DNA of 64,000 bases from Fundidesulfovibrio agrisoli (GCF_022808715.1 NZ_JAKZKX010000004.1:62001-126000); one strand, 5' to 3'. Counted from the stretch's first letter, positions 1-8,699 are shown. Translations and numbers: made by a program. Notes: generated by a model not told the origin, from the sequence alone.

Positions 1-1197
1 CCGGATCTGGTTCTCATGGACATCATGCTTCCCGGCGGCATGGACGGCATAGAAGCCGCGACCCTCATCCGCGAGAATTTCGACATTCCGGTGGTCTACC
101 TCACGGCCTACGCCGATCAGCAGACCCTGAGCCGGGCCAAGATCACCAACCCCTTCGGCTACATCATCAAGCCCTTCGAGGACCGCGAGCTCCAGACCAC
201 CATCGAGATGGCGGTCTACAAGTACGAGACGGACTGCAAGCTGATGCTCTCCGAGCGTTGGCTGGGCACCACGCTCAAAAGCCTGGGCGACGCGGTGGTC
301 ACCACCGGCCCGGCCGGGCTGGTGCAGTACATCAATCCCGTGGCCGAGCAGATGCTCGGCACCACGCTGGAGCAGGCCGTGGGCAAGTCCGTGCCGGAGC
401 TTTTCAGGCAGGAGGACTGCGCCCTGACCGCCACGGGCAGCCACACCTGCACGCTGAGCTGCGTGGACGGGGCGGAGCTGCCCATAGAGGCCACGGTCTC
501 CCCCATCCTGGACGACTGGGGCGCGCGCATCGGCACGGTCATGGTCTGCCGCGACATCTCCGAAAGGGTTCGCGCCGAGCATAAGATGCACGAGTACGTG
601 GCCTCGCTCAACCGCACGCTGGAGGCCACGGTCTCGGCGCTGGCCGTCACGGCCGAGAAGCGCGACCCCTACACCGCGGGCCACCAGCAGCGCGTCTCCG
701 CACTGGCCTGCGCCATAGCGCAGGAGATGGGGCTCGCGGAGGAGAAGGTGCATGGCCTGCGTGTGGCGGGGCTGCTGCACGACATCGGGAAAATCTACAT
801 CCCTGCGGAAATACTGGCGAAGCCCTCGACGCTCACCTCCATCGAGATGGGCCTGATAAAGACCCACGCCGAGGTGGGGCACGAAATCCTGGAACACATC
901 CCCTTTCCCTGGCCCGTGGCCCGCATGGTTCTGGAGCACCACGAGCGCATCAACGGCACCGGCTACCCCTTCGGCCTGCGCGCGGACCAACTGCTCCCCG
1001 AGTCCAAGATCCTCTCCGTGGCCGACGTGGTGGAGGCCATGAGCTCGCACAGGCCCTACCGCGCAGCCCTGGGCCTGAACCGCGCCTTGGGCGAGATCCG
1101 CGCCAACAGGGGCGAACTCTACGACCCCGAGGCGGTGGACGTCTGCGTGCGGCTCTTCGAAGAGAAGGGCTACACCTTCGACACCGAGGCCGGATGA
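1..1197 (+). CDS. REC-PAS-HD-GYP response regulator, 5' end outside window
   Basis: The reading frame is open from the first base, so the start lies upstream of the window. The remnant of a receiver domain includes the phospho-acceptor region (LMDIMLPGG) and the conserved K of IKPFE. A PAS domain follows (around NPVAEQMLG). The C-terminal half is a complete HD-GYP domain, with LLHDIGK, later HH-ER and the NGTGYP loop, the residues expected of a cyclic-di-GMP phosphodiesterase. It is cytoplasmic and no DNA-binding domain is seen. The likely role is to lower c-di-GMP in response to a partner kinase that would be encoded upstream. Its stop codon overlaps the next gene's start (ATGA), so the two are probably co-transcribed. 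Confidence 0.93.
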   Translation, partial: PDLVLMDIMLPGGMDGIEAATLIRENFDIPVVYLTAYADQQTLSRAKITNPFGYIIKPFEDRELQTTIEMAVYKYETDCKLMLSERWLGTTLKSLGDAVVTTGPAGLVQYINPVAEQMLGTTLEQAVGKSVPELFRQEDCALTATGSHTCTLSCVDGAELPIEATVSPILDDWGARIGTVMVCRDISERVRAEHKMHEYVASLNRTLEATVSALAVTAEKRDPYTAGHQQRVSALACAIAQEMGLAEEKVHGLRVAGLLHDIGKIYIPAEILAKPSTLTSIEMGLIKTHAEVGHEILEHIPFPWPVARMVLEHHERINGTGYPFGLRADQLLPESKILSVADVVEAMSSHRPYRAALGLNRALGEIRANRGELYDPEAVDVCVRLFEEKGYTFDTEAG

Positions 1198-2462
1198 TCG
1201 CGCCCGCCGCGCCGTTCGAGCGGGCCTCGGCCCTGTTGCGCGCCGCCCTGGAGCAGGGCGTGCTGGACGGGGAAGACTCCGCCGTCCTGCTCTACGACCT
1301 GGACGGCCTGGACGCCCGCCTCCAGGAGCTGGACCTGGCCTTCCCCGCCTCCACCCTGCACGCGGTGGCCGTGAAGGCCGCCCCCTTCCCCTGGCTGCTG
1401 GACCGCCTGGCCGACGCCGGCGCGGGCCTGGAGGCCGCCTCCCTGCCGGAGCTGCGCATCGCCCTGGCCAGCGGCTGCCCGCCGGAGCGGGTGGTGTTCG
1501 ACTCCCCGGCCAAGACCGTGGCCGAGATCAGGGAGGCCCTGGAGCTGGGCGTGGGCCTCAACGCGGACAACTTTCAGGAACTTGCGCGCCTGGACGCGCT
1601 GCTGGCGGGCGCGAAGCCCAGGGGAGCCGTGGGGCTGCGCGTGAACCCGCAGGTGGGGCAGGGGGCCATAGCGGCCACCAGCGTGGCCGGGCACTATTCC
1701 AAGTTCGGGGAACCCATCGAGAAACGGGCCGAGATCGTGCAAACCTACGCGGACCGGCCCTGGCTCACGGCCCTGCACCTGCATGTGGGCTCGCAGGGCT
1801 GCCCGCTCGAACTGATGGCCTCGGGCGTGCGCGCCGTGCTGGACCTGCGCGCGGACATCGAGGCGGTCTGCGGCCAGGGGCGCATCCGCCGCTTCGACAT
1901 CGGCGGGGGCCTCCCCGCCACCTACCGCCCGGAAAACCCCGCGCCCGGCTTCGCGGACTACGCCGCCCTGCTGCGGCAGCGCTGCCCGGAGCTGTTCACC
2001 GGCGAGATGGAGCTGGTCACGGAGTTCGGGCGGGCCGTGTTCGCCGCCGCCGGAGTGGCCGCGAGCCGCGTGGAGTACGCCAAGCGCCAGCCCGGGCACC
2101 GCACCGCGGTGATCCACCTGGGCGCGGACATGTTCCTGCGGCCCTGCTATGCCCCTGATACCTGGCATCACGAGATGGCCGCCGCCAACCCGGACGGCTC
2201 GCTCAAATCCGGCCCCGTGGAGGACTGGCACGTGGCAGGGCCGCTGTGCTTCTCCGGGGATTTTCCGTCCCGCCTGGCCCCGCTGGCGGAGGTGGAGCCG
2301 GGAGACTTCATCCTCATCCGCGACACCGGGGCCTACACCCTGGGCATGTGGTCGCGCTACAACAGCCGCCAGATGCCCAAGGTCGTGGGCGTGGAGGGCG
2401 GCAGGGCGCGCGTGCTCAGGGAGCGCGAGACCCCGGAGAAGGTCGTCACATTCTGGAGTTGA
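1194..2462 (+). CDS. Group IV PLP-dependent decarboxylase (diaminopimelate decarboxylase-like)
   Basis: This 422-aa protein has the alanine-racemase-fold plus beta-domain layout of the Orn/DAP/Arg decarboxylase family 2. Visible hallmarks are the PLP-binding lysine in HAVAVKAAP, the HLHVGSQG segment, the glycine-rich phosphate-binding GGGLP, EFGRAV, and the C-terminal active-site region GPLCFSGD followed by RDTGAYT. The family decarboxylates basic amino acids or polyamine precursors. The substrate cannot be fixed from sequence: meso-diaminopimelate (lysine synthesis) is possible, but the variant C-terminal motif (CFSGDF rather than the usual CESGD) leaves room for another substrate. It overlaps the upstream HD-GYP gene by 4 bp. 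Confidence 0.8.
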   Translation: MIAPAAPFERASALLRAALEQGVLDGEDSAVLLYDLDGLDARLQELDLAFPASTLHAVAVKAAPFPWLLDRLADAGAGLEAASLPELRIALASGCPPERVVFDSPAKTVAEIREALELGVGLNADNFQELARLDALLAGAKPRGAVGLRVNPQVGQGAIAATSVAGHYSKFGEPIEKRAEIVQTYADRPWLTALHLHVGSQGCPLELMASGVRAVLDLRADIEAVCGQGRIRRFDIGGGLPATYRPENPAPGFADYAALLRQRCPELFTGEMELVTEFGRAVFAAAGVAASRVEYAKRQPGHRTAVIHLGADMFLRPCYAPDTWHHEMAAANPDGSLKSGPVEDWHVAGPLCFSGDFPSRLAPLAEVEPGDFILIRDTGAYTLGMWSRYNSRQMPKVVGVEGGRARVLRERETPEKVVTFWS

Positions 2463-2503
2463 GCCTTACGGGCAACCGGCCCCCCCGGCGTCTCCGGATG
2501 AAA

Positions 2504-2544
2504 GGCGAAACCCTCGCGTGCTCCATGCCCGCGAGGGTTTCGCC
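2504..2544. terminator. Bidirectional hairpin between convergent genes
   Basis: A perfect 15-bp inverted repeat (arms 2504-2518 and 2530-2544) with an 11-nt loop lies between the plus-strand decarboxylase and the minus-strand lipoprotein gene. A short T stretch follows only on the minus strand. Confidence 0.65.
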
Positions 2545-2585
2545 GTTGCGGCATCAGGCCGGGAGATCCGCAGAAGCCTTTGCGG

Positions 2586-3224
2586 CTATTTCGAGGGGTT
2601 GGCCAGGGCCTGCCTGATGTCCCCCTCCAGTTCCGCCAGTATCTCCGCCAGGGCCGTGTTGTAGGCCCGGGCCAGGGCCGCGGCGTCGTTTCCGCCCGGC
2701 TGGAAGGCCACCGTCCTGGAATAATCCTTCTCGAAAAGCACCGTGTAGGCCTCCCCCTTGTTGCTCACCAGGAAGAACTGGATCTCCAGCACGGCCTTGG
2801 GGGCGCCCTGGTCCGTGAAGTCGCCGTAGAGGGCGTTGACCATGCCCTCCAGCAGGTGCGTGTCCGCCACCTGGCTGGTGGAATCCACCACGTTGCCGAA
2901 CAGGCCCGCGCGGCCCAGCCACTGGCGCGCCTGCCCCGTGAGGTTCTGCGCGGGCTGGGTGAAGAAGGTGTTGTAGTAGTCCGAGTCGAAGCGCGAATCG
3001 CCCAGGCGGTAGACCATCTCCTTGCCCTGGAAGGCCGGGTTGATCTGCAGGGGGCGCACCTTGAGCACGGTTGAGGCTTTGGGGGCCGGAGCCGTTTCGG
3101 GGCGCTGGGCCGAGATGTTGAAGAGCCTGCGGTCCGGGGCAGGGCGGGAAAGGGGCGAAGCCGCGCAGGCCGCGAGCGTCGCGGCCGCCAGGCACAGGAT
3201 CAGGGCTTTGAGCGGCGTTCTCAT
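2586..3224 (-). CDS. ABC-type transport auxiliary lipoprotein (PqiC/ABC_trans_aux-like)
   Basis: This 212-aa lipoprotein has a signal peptide and a lipobox ending LAAC near residue 19. The body resembles the ABC-type transport auxiliary lipoprotein family found with MCE/Mla systems. It is the last gene of a four-gene minus-strand operon (STAS-MlaE, MlaF, MlaD, this gene) and its start overlaps the mlaD stop by 4 bp. The probable role is an outer-membrane-anchored partner of the MCE protein in moving phospholipids across the periplasm. Function is inferred mainly from context and the lipobox. Confidence 0.8.
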   Translation of the reverse strand: MRTPLKALILCLAAATLAACAASPLSRPAPDRRLFNISAQRPETAPAPKASTVLKVRPLQINPAFQGKEMVYRLGDSRFDSDYYNTFFTQPAQNLTGQARQWLGRAGLFGNVVDSTSQVADTHLLEGMVNALYGDFTDQGAPKAVLEIQFFLVSNKGEAYTVLFEKDYSRTVAFQPGGNDAAALARAYNTALAEILAELEGDIRQALANPSK

Positions 3225-4210
3225 CGCTTCTCCGGGTGCACCTTGGCCGGCGGGGCCCCGAAGATCAGGCGCGAGGGGTTGCGCTTGGCGTCGCCGGTGA
3301 GGTCGTTGAGGTTTTCCATCATGCGCTTGCCCTGCTGCAGCAGCTCCTGCACCTCGTCGCGCTGGCTGCCCATGAGCAGGCCCAGCTCCCGCAGGAAGCG
3401 GCGCAGGTCGGAAACGGCCTGGGGCAGGTTCTGGGTGGAGACGTTCAGGTTGTTGAGCAGCTGCCCCAGGTTGGCCAGGGATTCGCGGGCCTCCTTGCTT
3501 TCGATCAGGGCCGCGAGCTGCTGGTTGGTGCCGCGCAGGTCCTGGATGAGCGAGTTGACGTTGCCGGTGAGCCCGGGGACGTTGGCGTCCTTCACGGCCT
3601 CGCGCAGCACCACCAGCAGGGAGTTGATGTTGCCCACGGCCTGGTCCACCCCGGCCTCGTCGATCTTGCGCAAGAGCTTGGAGAAGGTCTCGAAGGTCTC
3701 CTCCAGGCGGGCGATGGTGCTGGGGGAAGAGGGCACGTAGGGGTATTGCGGGATCCAGTCGATGGGCAGGGGCTTGCTCGCCCCGCTCCTGGCGTAGTCC
3801 ATCTCCAGGTAGGCGGTGCCCGTGAGCCCCTGGGGCGCGATGCGGATGCGCAGCCCGTTGGCCACCTCGCGATCCAGGGCCTCGCGCAGGTTGGAAGCCC
3901 CCCCCGCGGCCAGCGGGGTGCCGGGGTCCAGGGCCATTTCCACCAGCACGTAGCGGAAGGGCACGTCCTTGATGTCGTGGTACTTGTTGAACACGAAGCG
4001 CACCCGCTCGATGGAGCCGATCTTCACGCCCTTGAATTTCAGGGGGGAGCCCACGTCGATGCCCTGCACGGACTCGTTGAAGTAGGTCTCCAGCATGATC
4101 TTGTCCTGGCGTAGCGCGCCGATCCCGAAGAAAATCAGGGCCAGGACCAGCAGCGTGACCGAGCCTATGACGAACAGGCCCAGTTTGAAGTAGTTGGACG
4201 GGGCGCTCAT
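3221..4210 (-). CDS. mlaD: MlaD-type MCE domain protein
   Basis: This 329-aa protein has one N-terminal membrane helix (about residues 9-31), then an MCE domain (about 38-120, including GSPLKFKGVKIG), then a long helical C-terminal region rich in Leu, Gln and Asn. The layout is typical of single-MCE substrate-binding subunits of Mla-type lipid transporters. A GAGGAG Shine-Dalgarno lies just upstream of the ATG. It is positioned 7 bp after mlaF and overlaps the lipoprotein gene, supporting a single transporter operon. The long C-terminal helical part may bridge the periplasm; that is inference. Confidence 0.9.
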   Translation of the reverse strand: MSAPSNYFKLGLFVIGSVTLLVLALIFFGIGALRQDKIMLETYFNESVQGIDVGSPLKFKGVKIGSIERVRFVFNKYHDIKDVPFRYVLVEMALDPGTPLAAGGASNLREALDREVANGLRIRIAPQGLTGTAYLEMDYARSGASKPLPIDWIPQYPYVPSSPSTIARLEETFETFSKLLRKIDEAGVDQAVGNINSLLVVLREAVKDANVPGLTGNVNSLIQDLRGTNQQLAALIESKEARESLANLGQLLNNLNVSTQNLPQAVSDLRRFLRELGLLMGSQRDEVQELLQQGKRMMENLNDLTGDAKRNPSRLIFGAPPAKVHPEKR

Positions 4211-4217
4211 GCTCTCC

Positions 4218-4976
4218 TCACGGCTCCGGGGTCGGCGTGCGGTTGAAGAATTGACGGACTTTGGGGTTGGCGGACGTGTCGCGCAGCAGCGCCGGAGGCC
4301 CCTGGGCGATGACGCCCTTGGCCTGGGCGTCGAGCATGACGGCCTGGTCCGCGATGGCGAAAATGCTGGCCAGCTCGTGGCTGACGATGACGAAGGTGAT
4401 GCCCAGGTTGCGCGACAGCGAGAGGATCAGCTCGTCCAGCCCGGCCGAGGTCACGGGATCGAGCCCGGCCTGGGGCTCGTCCAGAAAGAGGATGGCCGGG
4501 TCCAGGGCCATGGCCCGGGCGATGGCCGCGCGCTTCTGCATGCCGCCCGAAAGCTCCGAAGGCAGCTTGTGCTCCGCCCCGGAAAGCCCCACCTGGGCCA
4601 GCTTCACCCGGGCCACGGCCTCGCGGGCGGCCAGGGGCAGGCGGGTGAACTCCTCCAGGGGCAGGCAGACGTTCTCCATGAGGGTCAGCGAGCCGAACAG
4701 CGCGCCGGACTGGTAGGTCACGCCGAAGCTGCGCAGGATGCGCTTGCGCTCGCGCCCCCTGGCCGTGGTGATGTCGCGCCCTTCAATGAACACGTGCCCG
4801 CTCAGGGGCTGGTGCAGCCCGATCATGTGCTTGAGCAGGGTGCTCTTGCCGCAGCCCGACCCGCCCAGAATCACGGTCACCTCGCCGCGCGCGGCCTCGA
4901 AGCTCACATCGCGCAACACGGCTTCGCCGCCGTAGCCGGCGTACAGGTTGGAGACGACGACGGCGGGCGCTTCCAT
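4218..4976 (-). CDS. mlaF: MlaF-type ABC transporter ATPase
   Basis: The 252-aa ATPase begins at the ATG at 4976, where its start overlaps the stop of the permease gene (TGATG). The reading frame stays open far upstream, but that extension is a shadow of the permease gene. Walker A (GGSGCGKST), the signature LSGGMQKR and Walker B with FLDEPQAGLDP are intact, followed by the switch His in VSHE. It powers the MlaE permease in the cytoplasm. The tight coupling with mlaE and mlaD marks it as a lipid-asymmetry/phospholipid transporter subunit. Confidence 0.93.
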   Translation of the reverse strand: MEAPAVVVSNLYAGYGGEAVLRDVSFEAARGEVTVILGGSGCGKSTLLKHMIGLHQPLSGHVFIEGRDITTARGRERKRILRSFGVTYQSGALFGSLTLMENVCLPLEEFTRLPLAAREAVARVKLAQVGLSGAEHKLPSELSGGMQKRAAIARAMALDPAILFLDEPQAGLDPVTSAGLDELILSLSRNLGITFVIVSHELASIFAIADQAVMLDAQAKGVIAQGPPALLRDTSANPKVRQFFNRTPTPEP

Positions 4977-6103
4977 CACCAGCCCAGGGAGTAGAAGGTC
5001 ACGGCGAACACGCCGTCGGCCACGGCCACCAGGATGATGCCCGCCACCACGGCGCTGGTGGTGGCGCTGCCCACGGAGCTGGCCCCGCCGCTGGTGCGCA
5101 GCCCGCGCTGGCAGCCGATGGCGCAGACCAGCAGGCTGAACGCGCAGGACTTGAACAGCCCCCCCATCAAATCGGGGAGATGCACGGACATCTGCACCTG
5201 GTTGACGAAGGCCGCCAGGGGATAGCCCAGGGAGAGCATCACCAGGGCTCCGCCGATGAGCCCGGCCAGGTTGAAGAACAGGGTCAGCAGCGGTGTGACG
5301 GCCATGGCCGCGCCCACCCGGGTGACCACCAGGAAGCGCACCGGGTCCAGCCCCATGGTCTTGAGGGCGCTGATCTCCTCGTTGACGTTCATGGTGCCCA
5401 GCTCGGCCGCGAAGGCCGAGCCGGAGCGCCCGGCCAGGATGATGGCCGTGACCAGGGGGCCGAGCTCCCGCAGCATGGAGAGCCCCAGCAGGTTGGCCAC
5501 GAAGATCTCCGCGCCGAAGCGGCGCAGGGGCATGGCGGACTGGAAGGCCATGATGAGGCCCATGAGGAAGCCGATGAGCACGATGATGGGCAGGGCGTTG
5601 GCACCGGCGGTTTCGGCCACGTGAATGGCGTCGCGCCAGCGCACCCGGCGCGGGTTGGCCAGGGCGGCGGCGAAGGCCGCGCAGAACTCGCCCACGAAGG
5701 CCACGATGGAGGCCATGTCCTCCAGGAGCACGGCGGTCTTGCGGCCCACCTCCTCGGCCAGGCCTGGACGCTGGCGCGGGGTCGGCGGCGGCGCCACGTC
5801 CGCTGGTGAGAACTGGTCGAACAGGATGCGGAAGCGCCGCTCCAGGCCGGTCAGGGTGAAGGAGGCGCCGTGCAGTTCGGCCTGGCGGCGCAGCTCCAGC
5901 AGCAGGGCCAGGCCGGAGCCGTCGCAGAAGTTCACCTCGCTGGCGTCGACGCGCATGACAGAGCCCGGTCCGGCGGCCGCCTGCGCGGCTTTGGTCCAGA
6001 GCCGGGCAACGCCGGTTGCGTCCAGGCGGCCTGAAAGCCGCAGCTCGACGCCGCCCGGGATGGCCGCGTGCGTCATGGTGGCGGAGAGGTTCTGGACTGG
6101 CAT
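4976..6103 (-). CDS. mlaE: STAS-MlaE fusion permease
   Basis: The 375-aa protein carries an N-terminal STAS domain (about residues 1-95, with MRVDASEVNFCDGSG) fused to a MlaE-type permease (about 125-370), which has the conserved GRSGSAFAAELGTM segment and several hydrophobic helices. In the E. coli Mla complex the STAS protein MlaB is a separate subunit that binds MlaF; here it appears built into the permease. It is the first gene of the operon. No strong Shine-Dalgarno is visible before this ATG, so a start at 6076 (MTHAA) remains possible. Confidence 0.9.
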   Translation of the reverse strand: MPVQNLSATMTHAAIPGGVELRLSGRLDATGVARLWTKAAQAAAGPGSVMRVDASEVNFCDGSGLALLLELRRQAELHGASFTLTGLERRFRILFDQFSPADVAPPPTPRQRPGLAEEVGRKTAVLLEDMASIVAFVGEFCAAFAAALANPRRVRWRDAIHVAETAGANALPIIVLIGFLMGLIMAFQSAMPLRRFGAEIFVANLLGLSMLRELGPLVTAIILAGRSGSAFAAELGTMNVNEEISALKTMGLDPVRFLVVTRVGAAMAVTPLLTLFFNLAGLIGGALVMLSLGYPLAAFVNQVQMSVHLPDLMGGLFKSCAFSLLVCAIGCQRGLRTSGGASSVGSATTSAVVAGIILVAVADGVFAVTFYSLGW

Positions 6104-6199
6104 GGGAGGGCTCGGTGGGTGGAAGCGCTGTCACAGGCTTGTACGCCAGGGGCACAGGCCGGTCAATTGAGGAGTCCCCGCCGGGGGCGATTTGCCGCG

Positions 6200-6215
6200 T
6201 GGAATAGTGCTTGCC
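6200..6215 (+). promoter_or_regulatory. Sigma-54-type promoter candidate
   Basis: TGGAATAGTGCTTGCC shows the GG and GC doublets at the exact -24/-12 spacing (ten bases between them), plus the TTGC box of the sigma-54 consensus. It lies about 66 bp upstream of the TPR gene start. No enhancer site was identified. Confidence 0.45.
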
Positions 6216-6281
6216 GCCGGGGGCTAAATTGTGCAGATATTGAAGGTAGTCCCCTCAAACACTCTCTCAGGAGGAACCCGC

Positions 6282-6848
6282 ATGAGAAGCAGATCCATCA
6301 TCCTGTTGTTCGTGCTGGCCGTTTGCGTGTGCGCCGCGCCAGCGTTCGCCGCCAAGAAGAAGGGCACGATGTCCGAGCAGCAGCAGATGAGCTCGGATTA
6401 CGCCAAGGCAGTGGAGCTGGTGAACGCCCGCAAGTGGAAGGCTGGCATTGAAGCCATGACCGCCATCATCGACAACCCCAAGACCAGCAAGGACATCCTG
6501 CCCAACGCCTACGCCGACAGGGGATCCTGCTACGCCAACACCAAGATGCCCGAAGAGGCCGTGAAGGATTTCGACAAGTCACTGGAGCTGCGCCCGGACG
6601 TGGCGAACACGCTGTACAACCGCGCCCGCGCCCTGGCCATGCTCAACAAGCATGACGCCGCCATCAAGGACCTGACCAAGGCCATCGAACTGTCCCAGCC
6701 GAGCATCATCCAGGCCGGATACCTCTACAACCGGGGCGTGAGCTACATGGCCGTGGACAAGACCGCCGAGGCCAAGGCCGACTTCAAGGCCGCCAAGAAG
6801 CTCAACCCCAAGCTGAAGATCCCCATGAAGGCCAAGGACACCATGTAG
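6282..6848 (+). CDS. Exported tetratricopeptide-repeat protein
   Basis: The start is placed at 6282 because a perfect AGGAGG (6269-6274) sits 7 bp upstream and the protein then begins with a clean signal peptide ending APAFA. The mature part of this 188-aa protein consists of TPR units (for example NAYADRGSCYANTKMPEEAVKDF and NTLYNRARALAMLN). It is lysine-rich and probably periplasmic. It is transcribed divergently from the Mla-type operon and has its own terminator, so it appears monocistronic. A partner protein cannot be named; TPRs mediate protein-protein contacts. Confidence 0.88.
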   Translation: MRSRSIILLFVLAVCVCAAPAFAAKKKGTMSEQQQMSSDYAKAVELVNARKWKAGIEAMTAIIDNPKTSKDILPNAYADRGSCYANTKMPEEAVKDFDKSLELRPDVANTLYNRARALAMLNKHDAAIKDLTKAIELSQPSIIQAGYLYNRGVSYMAVDKTAEAKADFKAAKKLNPKLKIPMKAKDTM

Positions 6849-6894
6849 GCTCGACCGGGCCCCTCCTGAGAATGGGGGAAGCCGCGCATCAACG

Positions 6895-6926
6895 AGGCTC
6901 CCGCGCCATGCGCCGGGAGCCTTTTT
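6895..6926 (+). terminator. Rho-independent terminator of the TPR gene
   Basis: A 9-bp stem (AGGCTCCCG / CGGGAGCCT, 6895-6903 and 6914-6922) is followed by a T run up to 6926. Confidence 0.85.
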
Positions 6927-7396
6927 CATTGTCTGGCCTCCCTTTGCCCCGACACGGTCCGGTTTGACCGCCGGAGAAATTTTCGCTCCAGCCTCGAAAA
7001 ATCCCACCAACGAAAACTGGAGCCCGGTCCCGAGGGAGGCCCCCGGGCTCGGCCGGGCCAGGATTCGGGTTCGCCTCCAACCTGCCGCGAATGCGAAAGG
7101 TTCCTGGAGATGCGGCGGCCCGGGCATGGCTTCGCCCGACAATCCATGAAGGGCTCTCTCCAAACATTGGAGGGAGAAGGCCGGAACAATCGCGCAATTC
7201 GTTGCGCGATATGGATAATTAATATGTTATTATAGTGTGTTGGTAGTCTCCAGGGGTGCTTGGCATGATGGGTGCTTCATGCCGCTCGTCACCCGGCGGC
7301 GGGACTCAGGGCGCGGCGGCGGCACAACCGCCAGCCCTCGGACCCGGAAAGGACCGCCGGTGACGGACTTCATGCCTGTGCCTCTGGAGGTTTCTT
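6927..7396 (+). promoter_or_regulatory. AT-rich promoter region and structured leader upstream of the mini-RHS gene
   Basis: No gene is seen in this 470-bp gap. It contains a perfect 9-bp hairpin with a TTCG tetraloop (7189-7210), then the most AT-rich stretch of the neighbourhood (7211-7236), which looks like a promoter. A leader of about 150 nt follows, with a 7-bp hairpin (GGCATGA / TCATGCC, 7262-7283) and further GC-rich pairing. No known riboswitch consensus could be matched. Confidence 0.4.
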
Positions 7397-7723
7397 ATGT
7401 TCTCATCCCCCGCCCCCCGCCTGTTGAAGCTCTGCCGCAAAGCCCTGCTCCCCGCCTCGATGATGGTCGCGGTTCTGTTGTTCGGCACCCCCGCCTCCGC
7501 GACGGCCATCAGCTACACTTACGACGCCGCCAGCCGGGTGGCCAAGGTCGTCTACGAAGACGGTATCAGCAAGAGCATCGTGTTCGACAGAGAGGGCAAT
7601 ATCGCCAGTTCCACCACCCAGGCGACGAGCGTGCTGCTCCCGGGCATGATGGCCCTGTTGCTGCCCGGCCAGGGGCAAGCCAGCCCCCAGGAGCAGGGTC
7701 TGCAGTCTTCATTGCTGCAGTAG
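7397..7723 (+). CDS. Small exported protein with a single RHS/YD-repeat
   Basis: The 108-aa protein starts at an ATG 6 bp after GGAGG (7386-7390). It has a basic N-terminus and a hydrophobic signal segment ending ASATA, then one RHS/YD-like repeat (ISYTYDAASRVAKVVY ... IVFDREGNI), then a short hydrophobic stretch (VLLPGMMALLLPG) and a Gln/Ser-rich tail. RHS proteins are normally giant, with dozens of such repeats; this is a complete small gene with its own promoter region and a very strong terminator. It could be a decayed relic or a mini-protein. Function unknown. Confidence 0.65.
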   Translation: MFSSPAPRLLKLCRKALLPASMMVAVLLFGTPASATAISYTYDAASRVAKVVYEDGISKSIVFDREGNIASSTTQATSVLLPGMMALLLPGQGQASPQEQGLQSSLLQ

Positions 7724-7774
7724 CCGCCTCCAGAGAGATACAATACGCATAACGGGCGAAGAGGCCTGAACGAC

Positions 7775-7824
7775 CGCGCCGCCGCCGCCGGATCATCCGG
7801 CGGCGGCGGCGCGTTTATTTTCTC
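7775..7824 (+). terminator. Very strong terminator of the mini-RHS gene
   Basis: A perfect 17-bp GC stem (7775-7791 and 7797-7813) with a 5-nt loop is followed by TTTATTTTCTC. Confidence 0.9.
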
Positions 7825-7847
7825 GGGAGCCGGCAGGGGCGCGGGCT

Positions 7848-8699
7848 TCAGCTTGGGGCCTGCTTGCGGCAGGTGACGTAGAAGTTGGTCTTGTCGCCGC
7901 TCATGTTGTGCAGGGAATAGACGCCGTCCAGAAAGAGCCTCGCCGGGAGGCTCGATGTGGCCTTCCTGGAATCGTAGTTCTCCTGCACGAGGGCCTCGAT
8001 GGCGAACCCGGACTGTTCGATGTAGCGTTTTATAGCCAGCTTATTGAAATAATACAGATGGTAGGGGGGGTGAAGCTTGGCCAGCGGGCCGCTCACACCC
8101 GCTCTGTGCAGCAGCATGCCCACCCGGTCCAGCACGTTGTCCGTGCTGACGGTGCTCAGGAACAGCAGGCCGTCCGGGGCCAGCACGCGCCAGATCTCCC
8201 GCAGGAGGGCCATGGGGTCGCGCACGTGCTCCAGCAGGTCGAAGGCGGCCACCACCTGGAAACTTCCGTCTGGCAGGCCGCATTCCTCAATGGGCTCCTC
8301 CAGGACGGCGCAGCCGAATTTCTCCCGGATGGCTTGGGCCAGCGGCTGCGAGAACTCGATGGCCTCCACCCTGAGCCCCCGGGTGGAGCAGAATTCAAGG
8401 AAGTGCCCCACGCCCGGCCCGATCTCCAGCACGCTGCCGCCGGGAAAGCGCCGCGAGGCGGTTTCCGCCGCCTGGAGCATGTGCTGGTAATGGTTGGTCT
8501 GGAGGTCGTCCTCAAGGCTGAAGTATTCCGCGGCGACATATTCCTGCGCGGCGTAGAGGCTTTTGAGTTCGGCTTTCGTTGGGGTGGGGTCGTACCAGCG
8601 CATGCCGCACCCGCCGCAACGCAGCAGGTCGCGTCCGTGCAGCCGGGCCATGAGGTGCTGGTCGCGCCCGCCGCAGAGGTTGCAAGACGAAGGTTTCAT
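7848..8699 (-). CDS. Class I SAM-dependent methyltransferase with N-terminal zinc-ribbon
   Basis: The 283-aa protein starts with a CxxC...CxxC zinc-ribbon-like module (C6, C9, C28, C31). It continues with a Rossmann methyltransferase fold: motif I VLEIGPGVGHF near residue 90, then the acidic loop VEAIEFS, and FDLLEHVRDP. This is the Methyltransf_11/23 architecture often found with sugar or polysaccharide biosynthesis, but no such genes are adjacent, so the substrate is unknown. It is separated from the HAD gene by only 34 bp on the same strand, suggesting co-transcription. Confidence 0.85.
   Translation of the reverse strand: MKPSSCNLCGGRDQHLMARLHGRDLLRCGGCGMRWYDPTPTKAELKSLYAAQEYVAAEYFSLEDDLQTNHYQHMLQAAETASRRFPGGSVLEIGPGVGHFLEFCSTRGLRVEAIEFSQPLAQAIREKFGCAVLEEPIEECGLPDGSFQVVAAFDLLEHVRDPMALLREIWRVLAPDGLLFLSTVSTDNVLDRVGMLLHRAGVSGPLAKLHPPYHLYYFNKLAIKRYIEQSGFAIEALVQENYDSRKATSSLPARLFLDGVYSLHNMSGDKTNFYVTCRKQAPS

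Noticed and set aside
7245-7396. Cyclic-di-GMP riboswitch in the leader of the mini-RHS gene
   Set aside because: The leader has hairpins but I could not match the GEMM core motifs; no consensus beyond general GC pairing.
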